DNA of 64,000 nucleotides from Prevotella sp. tf2-5 (GTDB taxonomy: Bacteria; Bacteroidota; Bacteroidia; Bacteroidales; Bacteroidaceae): contig NZ_FOWK01000005.1 in NCBI RefSeq assembly GCF_900115435.1, positions 1 through 64,000 of the forward strand, given 5' to 3'. Below the pieces are notes generated by a model that worked only from the letters and a program-made list of their open reading frames with translations, was not told the DNA's origin and ran no database searches. Both the position numbers and the translations under genes were made by a program. This document shows, piece by piece, positions 15,084 through 22,224 of the stretch (within the stretch, counting starts at the first letter, position 1; each line of letters starts with the position of its first letter).

Positions 15084-16070
15084 ATGATTGATTTCTCACA
15101 GTTTGACAGTCTTATTTCAATGACAATGTACTTCAACAACGAAGATACTTGCAAGCAAGCAATCATCGAAACACGTTGGGGTATTGGTGAAGCACAAGAC
15201 GTTGTTTGCCCCTATTGTGGTGAACACCACTGTGTAACTCGCAAGGATGGTAGGTTTCGCTGCAACCACTGCAAGCGCAATTTCTCTTGCAAGGTTGGCA
15301 CAATCTTTGAAGATAGCAACCTTTCACTTGTAAAGTGGTTCATTGCTATGTACCTCATTTCCTCACACAAGAAGGGTATATCTTCTTGCCAACTTGCACG
15401 TGACATCAAGGTTACTCAGACTACAGCTTGGCATATGCTCCATAAGGTTCGTGCATTGCTTGCTCAAGACGATGCAGAAGGTTTCAGTGGTGAGGTTGAA
15501 TGTGATGAGGTGTATATTGGTGGACGTGAGAAATGGAAGCATCAGTCAATGCGAACTCCAAACACACAAGGTCGTTCCACAAAGACAAAGACTCCCGTCT
15601 TCGGAATGATGGAACGTTCTGAGATTGAGAACGAGGACGGTGAGTTTGAGTTTATGTCATATGTTCGTGCTATGGTTGTGGAGAATACCAATCGTGACAC
15701 TATCCTTCCCATTATCTCACAGTTCGTTGAGGAAGGTTCTACTGTATTCACTGATGAATTGAACTCATACAATCGTCTTGCTGATATGGGTTATAACCAT
15801 AAAATTTGCAATCACGGACAGTTGCAGTATGTTGTTGATGGTGAGACGTACACCAACAACATCGAAGGCTTTTGGAGTCATTTCAGACGTATGATTGTGG
15901 GCTGTTACCACGATGTAAGTGACGAGCACTTACAGTCATATATTGACGAGGCTGTGTATCGTTGGAATACAAGAAAAGCGTCCCAATCGGAACGATTTGA
16001 GGATATGTTCAATAAGTCCATTGGGCTGATTGTTACTTGGAATGAATTGAGATTATGCGAGGTCGCTTAA
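15084..16070 (+). CDS. IS1595 family transposase
   Basis: A 328-residue DDE-type transposase. The N-terminal zinc ribbon has CPYC and CNHC pairs (about 45-70), followed by a helix-turn-helix-like SSCQLARDIKVTQTTAWHML. The catalytic core shows VECDEVYIGGREKW (first Asp), VFTDELNSYN (second Asp) and NNIEGFWSHFRRMI (third acidic or Asn position with the family's basic residues). The closing SYIDEAVYRWNTRK is family-typical. Length and motifs are intact, so it may be active. Its last 18 bases overlap the convergent passenger gene. Confidence 0.95.
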   Translation: MIDFSQFDSLISMTMYFNNEDTCKQAIIETRWGIGEAQDVVCPYCGEHHCVTRKDGRFRCNHCKRNFSCKVGTIFEDSNLSLVKWFIAMYLISSHKKGISSCQLARDIKVTQTTAWHMLHKVRALLAQDDAEGFSGEVECDEVYIGGREKWKHQSMRTPNTQGRSTKTKTPVFGMMERSEIENEDGEFEFMSYVRAMVVENTNRDTILPIISQFVEEGSTVFTDELNSYNRLADMGYNHKICNHGQLQYVVDGETYTNNIEGFWSHFRRMIVGCYHDVSDEHLQSYIDEAVYRWNTRKASQSERFEDMFNKSIGLIVTWNELRLCEVA

Positions 16071-16874
16071 GTACAGTTCTTCATATTCACGACCAAATCC
16101 CATATTTCTTAAATCACGCAATTGCCTATTTGTAAATCCAGGATATTCTTTTGATTCTTGGTCTAACCAAGATTCAATATTACTATCATCTATCACGTTG
16201 TCATGATGGAAGTAGCCATTATCCATGTTGTTGAGGTGTCTATCAATTAAGCTAATATCATCATATCTGTCTTTCAACATACCCATTTGTCTGTGTTTAC
16301 GTTCTTTCCATTTTGGATTTAGCATTCCTTTTATTTGGGATTGCATATTATTTAATTGTTTACCTTTATCGTTATAAAATTGCTTTATGGAATCTGTTGT
16401 GTCGAGTGCTTCTTCCAATACTTTATTTACAGACTCTTTCACGATTCTATGAAGGTCTTGTTCTGTTAATCTAATCAATTTCTTATTCATATTCATATTC
16501 TTAGATTCATTATTATTCTGTGAGTTTGTTATTTCAAAAGGTACATCGTCAGGATTCTGATTTGTTGGTTTGAATTGTTTATCTGCCTTTATACGTTGCC
16601 CTTGAATTGGCTGTAATTGACTAATTGAAATGTGCTGCTTTATGAATGTATCCAAACTATTGTTAATTGTACTTTCAAGAAATGACAACAAACCATTAAT
16701 GTCATTTATTGACCTACTACCGCCATTTTGTTCTACTGAAGCAAAATATTGTGGAACTTGTTGCTGAAATATCAATTTCAAGTTATTCCATGCGCCCGTT
16801 TCATATGAACTTGTTGGGTCAACACTTGTACCTATATTCGTATTTTGATTATTTCCCATATGTTTTTTGTTCAT
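16053..16874 (-). CDS. Passenger protein with RLTEQDLHRIVKESVNKVL motif
   Basis: A 273-residue hydrophilic protein rich in Asn, Gln and Asp. Residues about 130-155 contain LIRLTEQDLHRIVKESVNKV, a short helical motif that I recall from many otherwise unrelated hypothetical proteins of Bacteroidota and their phages. Its function is not known to me. The N-terminal 120 residues look disordered apart from an amphipathic stretch (NNLKLIFQQQVPQYFASVE). The C-terminal 100 residues are helical and charged. Start ATG 16874 or 16859. It converges on and overlaps the transposase gene by 18 bases, so the two have been joined for some time. A phage-like origin is inference. Confidence 0.65.
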   Translation of the reverse strand: MNKKHMGNNQNTNIGTSVDPTSSYETGAWNNLKLIFQQQVPQYFASVEQNGGSRSINDINGLLSFLESTINNSLDTFIKQHISISQLQPIQGQRIKADKQFKPTNQNPDDVPFEITNSQNNNESKNMNMNKKLIRLTEQDLHRIVKESVNKVLEEALDTTDSIKQFYNDKGKQLNNMQSQIKGMLNPKWKERKHRQMGMLKDRYDDISLIDRHLNNMDNGYFHHDNVIDDSNIESWLDQESKEYPGFTNRQLRDLRNMGFGREYEELYLSDLA

Positions 16875-16897
16875 TTTAATAATAAATATTATCTTTG
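16866..16897 (+). promoter_or_regulatory. Promoter of the right-hand passenger gene
   Basis: TTTG (16866-16869), 20 bases, TATCTTTG (16890-16897). It fixes transcription start near 16904, so the ATG at 16915 is the first usable start. The -33 box lies inside the first codons of the divergent gene. Confidence 0.8.
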
Positions 16898-16914
16898 CAA
16901 AAAAAATACAGATT

Positions 16915-17322
16915 ATGATGGAGAATTATGTTTTCATATCTGATTTATTCAGACAGCAATTGTTGCAGTTTTGCTCAGAAGATTTTATAACAAACAATAT
17001 CTCTTGGCAAGGTTTTCACGTAAATAGAATAGAGAATCATCCTATAAGTATTATTGATGTATCATCTTTTATTAGGGATAACACTTATATGGATATTCTT
17101 ACAAAAGTGCGTTTCTGCCTTGCTTGGCTACAAGCCATAACAGCAAATGTCCAAAACCCTCACAATGGAATCGTTTTCTTTGAAGGGATGGGCTATACTT
17201 CAATACGCTTTACAGATTTCTTATGCCATCTAACAAATAGTGGAATTATTACAAGAGAAGAACATATGCAATTAACAAATGAGTGGGGTGATATAACTAA
17301 TGGATTACCTTATTATCAATAG
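16915..17322 (+). CDS. Unknown passenger protein, 135 residues
   Basis: Not recognised. It is soluble, without signal peptide once the upstream extension is removed. The centre has an aromatic-rich helix (DILTKVRFCLAWLQAITANV) and the end reads EEHMQLTNEWGDITNGLPYY. It is divergent from the gene at 16874, with promoters in the shared 5' region, and is followed by a hairpin terminator. Both lie inside the ends of the IS1595-type element. The frame continues upstream to 16867, but that part precedes the transcription start. Confidence 0.65.
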   Translation: MMENYVFISDLFRQQLLQFCSEDFITNNISWQGFHVNRIENHPISIIDVSSFIRDNTYMDILTKVRFCLAWLQAITANVQNPHNGIVFFEGMGYTSIRFTDFLCHLTNSGIITREEHMQLTNEWGDITNGLPYYQ

Positions 17323-17338
17323 ATAACTATTTACAAGT

Positions 17339-17364
17339 AAATGCAGCCATTTCTGACTGCATTT
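17339..17364 (+). terminator. Hairpin after the passenger gene
   Basis: AAATGCAG, ten-base loop, CTGCATTT, 17 bases after the stop and inside the right end of the element. The T-run is weak. Confidence 0.6.
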
Positions 17365-17418
17365 ATCATTTATTAGGGTCTAATTGTATATAGTTGCCTA
17401 TGTATATCTTATTCCTTT

Positions 17419-17667
17419 ATGAGTTTGATAAATATGGAAACAACACAGACACTGTTCAGAAACAGCGTCTATAAAATTATTTATTTTAGTATTATTATAG
17501 TGCTTTCTTTAATTTTAGAATATTATTGGTTTGAAAAAGATGAAAAAGAAGAAAAATATTATTGGAAATTTGCCTCAAAGCCTGACAGAGAACATTTTAA
17601 ATGGAAATTAATGGCATGGGGGCTGTTTATATTTTCAATTGTTTATATTATACTTTTAATTATTTAG
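17419..17667 (+). CDS. Small membrane protein, 77-82 residues
   Basis: Two hydrophobic segments (IIYFSIIIVLSLILEYYW and LMAWGLFIFSIVYIILLII) separated by a charged loop (EKDEKEEKYY, KPDREHFK). The start is ATG 17419 or, more likely, ATG 17434. It begins directly outside the right end of the IS1595-type element and ends just before repeat copy E9. No family is recognised; the size and two helices would suit a small toxin, immunity or accessory membrane protein. Confidence 0.55.
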   Translation: MSLINMETTQTLFRNSVYKIIYFSIIIVLSLILEYYWFEKDEKEEKYYWKFASKPDREHFKWKLMAWGLFIFSIVYIILLII

Positions 17668-17685
17668 TGTTCACTGAGGGATCAC

Positions 17686-17705
17686 GGGGTCGGTTCTAGT
17701 GATCA
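17686..17705 (+). repeat. Island repeat copy E9, end fragment
   Basis: GGGGTCGGTTCTAGTGATCA, preceded by TCACTGAGGGATCAC, which looks like a right end joined to a left end. It starts the roughly 300-base non-coding stretch before the protease gene, which holds only repeat copies. Confidence 0.75.
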
Positions 17706-17727
17706 TTTATTGTAATTAAAGAAAGCT

Positions 17728-17760
17728 GGGGACGGTTCTGAATGATCCATTTTCTTGTGA
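17728..17760 (+). repeat. Island repeat copy E10, left end
   Basis: GGGGACGGTTCTGAATGATC followed by CATTTTCTTGTGA, with the usual GAAAGCT before it. Confidence 0.85.
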
Positions 17761-17774
17761 ATTAAAAGAAAACT

Positions 17775-17868
17775 GGGTCGGTTCTGACTGATCCATTTTC
17801 CTGTCTAAATATTTTTTCTTTTGAAAGAAATGTTGTACCTTTGTGGTGGATCACTGAGAACCGTCCCC
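17775..17868 (+). mobile_element. Complete island repeat copy E11 (94 bp) with -7 box
   Basis: Left end GGGTCGGTTCTGACTGATCC, right end GGATCACTGAGAACCGTCCC: imperfect inverted repeats. The interior is nearly identical to E4 and E5, with TACCTTTG at 17836-17843 but TTTT instead of TTTG at -33. A second possible promoter, CTTG (17882-17885), 20 bases, TAACTTTG (17906-17913), lies outside it. Confidence 0.85.
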
Positions 17869-17976
17869 ATTTTTCAATTTTCTTGGTTATTCCAAGAAAT
17901 ATATTTAACTTTGCCGCAAGTTTTTACTTAAACAAAGCAAGTATTCATCAAATAGAGAAATAAACATTTGAAAAGT

Positions 17977-20187
17977 ATGAAGAGATTTTATACCTTACTT
18001 GTATTGGTGGCATGTGTGATGATAGCACAGGCCCAGAAGATTGACAGCCGTCTGACAGAGCTCGTGCAGCAGTCTGTCAGCCGTCGTGCACAGGGATTGG
18101 CTCCGCTCGACGCCAAAGCTGTAAACAAGGAAATCGCCGTGCGCTTCAATGCCGACGGAAGTATCAATACGCTGTCGGCTATCGCCACGCTGAAGGCTGG
18201 TGCCGAGTGTCCCACGGCGAAACTGGAGCAGATGGGCATTGAAGTGCGCTTCGTGCTGGGCGACATGGTGGTCCTGCGCATCCCTGCCGACAAGCTTCAG
18301 CTGCTGGAGCCGCTCGAGGAGTTCATCGAGGTAAAGGCTGACGAGATGAAGCACGTAATGAACGACGAGGCCCGCAAGGCTGTCGGCGTCAATATGGTAG
18401 ACATCGAAGCTGCCGCCAAGTCACAGGGACTGCCACAGGCCTATACAGGCAAAGATGTCGTGGTGGGCGTCATTGACAATGGTATAGACTTCAATCACGC
18501 TGCCTTCAGGGATGCCAACGGCAATACCCGCATCAAGAAAGCCGTTGAATATATAAGCTTCCTTGACATGATGGAGGAGTACGAACCAAGTGACATCAGC
18601 GAACAATTGAGCAGCGATTTGGATGAAACATCGCACGGCACACACACGTCAGCTACCGCTGCAGGTTCGGATATAGGCAACAACATGCAGGGTATAGCCC
18701 CCGATGCCGACCTGGTACTGGTAGGTCTGGGTGGCGCAACAAGCGATGCCAACATCGTTGAGGGCATACAGAGAATTTTCGACTATGCCGACGCGGTCAA
18801 GAAGCCTGCCGTGGTCAACATCAGCATGGCTGGTGTTGCTGGTCTGCACGATGGTAGTGACGAACTCGCTAAGGGCATTGCCAAGCTGACAGATAACGGC
18901 ACCAAGCCTGGACGTGCCGTCGTTGTCAGTTCCGGTAACTCAGCATCCATGTGGCAGTCGATTATCAAGAAATTTCCCAACACCACCGACGAGCTGAAGA
19001 CCGTCCTTGGAGCATCAAATTATACCGACAAGGGCTTTGCACAATACAGTGAGACGTATTACCTCTATGCCACTGACTATCAGGACTTCACTCCGACGCT
19101 CACGATGGTCGACCTTTCGACAGGCAACTTCGTTGACATGACCGGCCATGTGAAGGACAAGCAAGGTGAAAACCTCACCCCCAACTTCGTGAAACTGAGT
19201 AAATCAATCGTGAAGACCATCAAGGGTACGGATGCCATCATCTGGAGAGTATCGTTCATGAGAACAAACGTATTCCTGGATGACATCTTCTACCGTCTGG
19301 CGATTACCGTCAAGGCTGGTCATGCCGATCAGACCATCAATATGATCTGTACGGGCGATAACAATCTGGAGCCGTGCTTCGACACGCCAAAGACGGCAAC
19401 AGGCTACGACTTCGCTGCCAACGGCTGGACGAAGGGCAACAGCGACTTTGCCTGCAACACCGCCATCTGCAACGATGCCGTCATCAGCGTCGGAGCCTAT
19501 ATCACCAAGACATCATGGAAGGACTATCAGAACGAAGAATACAAATACCGCAAGTCCGGCTTGACAGGCGACTATCAGCAGTTGGGCGAGATTGTCGACT
19601 TCTCCAGCTATTGCATTGACGATAACGGCCAGCCGCGTCCCACGCTCATCGCTCCCGGACAGGGCGTCCTGTCGGCTGCCAACAACTATGACAAGACCTA
19701 CTTCGAGGCTTCCGAGCCCGGCTACATTGATCCGAACACATCACGAAAAGCAAGGCTGTGCTCGAATGTAGAGAAGTTCGGCCGTCAGAATTGGTATATT
19801 CTGTCGCAGGGCACGTCGATGTCGACACCTGTTGTCACTGGCGTCGTTGCCCTGTGGATGCAGGCCAACCCCAAGTTGACGGCCAAGGAGATTATCAACA
19901 TCATGAAGGAAACCTGCGACAACGACGAGTGGACTACCAATGTCAACATGATTCCGTCGCACAACAAGGTGCAGGCTGGTTTCGGCAAGATTAACTGTCT
20001 GAAGGGCCTGAAGAAGATTACTGGTGCTACCGCCATCGACGTCGTCACCAAGGACGGCCAGCGACAGGCTACCCCTGCCACGATGTATAGCGTCGACGCT
20101 CCCGTCTATAACATGATGGGCCAGCAGGTGGACAAGGCTCAGAAGGGCCTCGTGATTTATAAGGGAAAGATGTATCTGAATAAGTAA
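17977..20187 (+). CDS. Secreted subtilisin-like (S8) serine protease
   Basis: A 736-residue S8 peptidase with signal peptide (FYTLLVLVACVMIAQA). The catalytic Asp is in VVVGVIDNGIDF (about residue 167), His in SHGTHTSATAAG (about 220) and Ser in GTSMSTPVVTG (about 613). A large insert lies between His and Ser. The C-terminus (VYNMMGQQVDKAQKGLVIYK) resembles the sorting tails of secreted Prevotella proteins. Start ATG 17977 is preferred to the in-frame TTG at 17968. Its GC content and codon use are like the chromosome and unlike the A+T-rich island genes, although it sits between repeat copies E11 and E12. Confidence 0.9.
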   Translation: MKRFYTLLVLVACVMIAQAQKIDSRLTELVQQSVSRRAQGLAPLDAKAVNKEIAVRFNADGSINTLSAIATLKAGAECPTAKLEQMGIEVRFVLGDMVVLRIPADKLQLLEPLEEFIEVKADEMKHVMNDEARKAVGVNMVDIEAAAKSQGLPQAYTGKDVVVGVIDNGIDFNHAAFRDANGNTRIKKAVEYISFLDMMEEYEPSDISEQLSSDLDETSHGTHTSATAAGSDIGNNMQGIAPDADLVLVGLGGATSDANIVEGIQRIFDYADAVKKPAVVNISMAGVAGLHDGSDELAKGIAKLTDNGTKPGRAVVVSSGNSASMWQSIIKKFPNTTDELKTVLGASNYTDKGFAQYSETYYLYATDYQDFTPTLTMVDLSTGNFVDMTGHVKDKQGENLTPNFVKLSKSIVKTIKGTDAIIWRVSFMRTNVFLDDIFYRLAITVKAGHADQTINMICTGDNNLEPCFDTPKTATGYDFAANGWTKGNSDFACNTAICNDAVISVGAYITKTSWKDYQNEEYKYRKSGLTGDYQQLGEIVDFSSYCIDDNGQPRPTLIAPGQGVLSAANNYDKTYFEASEPGYIDPNTSRKARLCSNVEKFGRQNWYILSQGTSMSTPVVTGVVALWMQANPKLTAKEIINIMKETCDNDEWTTNVNMIPSHNKVQAGFGKINCLKGLKKITGATAIDVVTKDGQRQATPATMYSVDAPVYNMMGQQVDKAQKGLVIYKGKMYLNK

Positions 20188-20205
20188 GAAAGGTATTGAA
20201 AATCC

Positions 20206-20280
20206 GGGACGGTTCTTGCTCTGGCAAGCGACTTTGTCGATGACTGGATGACCCACTTTCTTGTCTGTCCAATCATTTTG
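20206..20280 (+). repeat. Island repeat copy E12, long hairpin form
   Basis: GGGACGGTTCTTGCTCTGGC, AAGCGACTTTGTCGATGACT, then GGATGACCCACTTTCTTGTC and the ATTTTG region. Compared with E6 it has about 26 extra bases forming two hairpins after GGTTCT. It is the inverted partner of E2 and the right edge of the island. Confidence 0.85.
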
Positions 20281-20283
20281 TAA

Positions 20284-22224
20284 TTACTTTAATACCGACA
20301 ACCGGTCTTGTGTCATCCGTTCCATATATTGTTGGATGATCGCCTTCAGCTCCTGCTCCATCTGTTGTTGACGGCTGACGGTTGATGACTGATGCAGGAG
20401 GTTGTGTTGCATCAGCGAGTCCTGCAAAGAGTAGAACCCCTTGGTCTTTTGACCGTCAAACTGCAGCACACAACCATGTTTCACGTACTGGTAGACACCA
20501 TTCAGGTAGTTGACAGCCCAGGTGTCCTCCTTGGGAGTATTCAGCACATCGATGCCAAAGCCGAAATAAGGTTTCTGGTATCCCAGCATCCCCAGAACAG
20601 TAGGCAGGATATCTATCTGCTGGGCAATCTTGTCTATCATCTGTCCTTCTGGACGGCTGGGCTCATATATAATAATCGGCGAGCAGAAACCACCTAAGTC
20701 GGTTTGATAGTAATCATGGTCACTCATATTCGTATGGTCACTGGTCAAGACAAAAATGGTATGCTCGAACCAAGGTTGCTTGCTTGCCGTCTCAAAGAAC
20801 TTGCCGATAGCCATATCTGTATAACGGATACATTTCTGGATTGACAGGTGTTCCTCCGGGAACTGTTGTTGATAGGACTCCGGTACTACAAAAGGATGGT
20901 GGCTGGAGGCTGTGAAGACAGCCGTCATGAAAGGCTCCTTCATCTGACTCATCTGCTCCGCATAATACTGCAGGAACGGCTCGTCCCAGATAGCCCATGT
21001 GCCGTCAAAGTCTTTCGTTCCCTTTGCCGCCTCATACTCCGTACGCCCAAAATAACGCTGGAAACCCGTCTTCTGAGCAAAAGCCTGGAAACCCATCGAG
21101 CCGTTCTGTGCCCCATGGAAGAAAGCCGTCTCGTAGCCCTCCTTTCCCAAGATACCAGCGATACCCGTATAGTCGTTCATCGAGGCGGGTGTCAGGATAA
21201 ACGGTTCGACGAACATAGGGATGCTGGAGAGGATGCTCGGCATCCCGTCAATGGACTTACGACCATTACAGAATGAATAACGGAAAGTAGTGCTCTTGCT
21301 GATAAGGGCATCGACGTAAGGGGTATAGCCTTTGTATTTTCCGTCCTCCAGGTCTTTGTTGAGGGCTCCGATGTATTCTCTTCCGAAGCTCTCGACGATG
21401 AGGATGACGACATTCTTTTTTATAGGGGGGATAGTATCTATAGTGTGGATAGGAGAATAGATGCGTGACATCTCTTCCTCATTACTATAATATTGGGGGA
21501 CTACGAAGACATTCTTGCCGATGGAGCGGATCAGGGCAAAAGGTGTGTTTAATGCCAAGGCTGCATCAACGGGACGTGCCGCATATTGGTTGGCGTTAGA
21601 GACAGTGATAGGACGCACCGCTGTGGTAAAGCCACCACGCATGCCAGCTATACAGAATGGAAGGAAAGCGATGAATGACAACTGACAGGTTAAGGCATAT
21701 CGCCACGTATTTGGAGCATGGAGCGTACGACCGTCAAGGTGTGGTCTCGCATAGCAATACCAAAGGAGGAGCATCACCACGACAAAGAGCAGTACCAAGT
21801 ACCAATGGTTCAAGAACTCCGTGCCTATGATACTACCCAGATTCCCCTCGTTAGAGAACTCCTGGAATACCGTCGTCGTCGTCCGACGCATGGTATATTG
21901 GAAATAGACCGCATCCGCTAAGTTGATGGCAAGGGCGAGACCATTGACGACCATATACAACCACTTACAAATCAGATGATAGGTGTTATTCTCCTTTTTA
22001 TACCAAGGGATAAGCATCATCATGACATATAGTATATTGGTATAGAGGATGGCAGAGGTGTCGAAAAGCAAGCCCCCACGGAAGATATCCCAAGAGTAAG
22101 AGAGGTAGTCGCTATTCTCCAGATAATACGCCAACCTTGCCGTCTGGTATACCAAATATGCCAACAGCAGATTCCACAGGACTGCCAGCACAGGAGAATA
22201 TGTCTTCGTCATCCACCGTCTCAT
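20284..22224 (-). CDS. LTA-synthase-like phospho-transferase, first copy
   Basis: A 646-residue inner-membrane protein with five N-terminal helices and a periplasmic alkaline-phosphatase-type (sulfatase) domain. Relatives transfer phosphoglycerol or phosphoethanolamine onto lipids or glycans. Metal-site motifs: VESFGRE, the likely nucleophile region NGRKSIDGMPS (Ser or Thr), FFHGAQNGSMGF and LTSDHTNMSD. Its start overlaps the stop of the next upstream gene by four bases. The last seven codons (DRLSVLK) are encoded by the 23-bp repeat also found at 12827, so this end borders the island rearrangement. As the cell is Gram-negative, lipoteichoic acid itself is not expected. Confidence 0.85.
   Translation of the reverse strand: MRRWMTKTYSPVLAVLWNLLLAYLVYQTARLAYYLENSDYLSYSWDIFRGGLLFDTSAILYTNILYVMMMLIPWYKKENNTYHLICKWLYMVVNGLALAINLADAVYFQYTMRRTTTTVFQEFSNEGNLGSIIGTEFLNHWYLVLLFVVVMLLLWYCYARPHLDGRTLHAPNTWRYALTCQLSFIAFLPFCIAGMRGGFTTAVRPITVSNANQYAARPVDAALALNTPFALIRSIGKNVFVVPQYYSNEEEMSRIYSPIHTIDTIPPIKKNVVILIVESFGREYIGALNKDLEDGKYKGYTPYVDALISKSTTFRYSFCNGRKSIDGMPSILSSIPMFVEPFILTPASMNDYTGIAGILGKEGYETAFFHGAQNGSMGFQAFAQKTGFQRYFGRTEYEAAKGTKDFDGTWAIWDEPFLQYYAEQMSQMKEPFMTAVFTASSHHPFVVPESYQQQFPEEHLSIQKCIRYTDMAIGKFFETASKQPWFEHTIFVLTSDHTNMSDHDYYQTDLGGFCSPIIIYEPSRPEGQMIDKIAQQIDILPTVLGMLGYQKPYFGFGIDVLNTPKEDTWAVNYLNGVYQYVKHGCVLQFDGQKTKGFYSLQDSLMQHNLLHQSSTVSRQQQMEQELKAIIQQYMERMTQDRLSVLK

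Larger units (their letters stand above)
14957..17417 (+). mobile_element. IS1595-type insertion element with two passenger genes
   Basis: Imperfect inverted ends: left GAATAAGAGATTAATTAGGG...TTTGACCCC (14957-14999), and the right end (17375-17417), read inward from its outer edge, GAATAAGATATACATAGGCA...TTAGACCC. The left end is followed by a hairpin terminator, then a -7 box and the transposase gene. A convergent gene overlaps the 3' end of the transposase gene, and a third gene runs outward to the right end. No target duplication could be read with confidence. The IS1595 family is known to include members with passenger genes. Confidence 0.7.

Noticed and set aside
16867-16914. Extended N-terminus of the passenger protein starting at 16867
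   Set aside because: The consensus promoter at 16866-16897 places the transcription start downstream of it.
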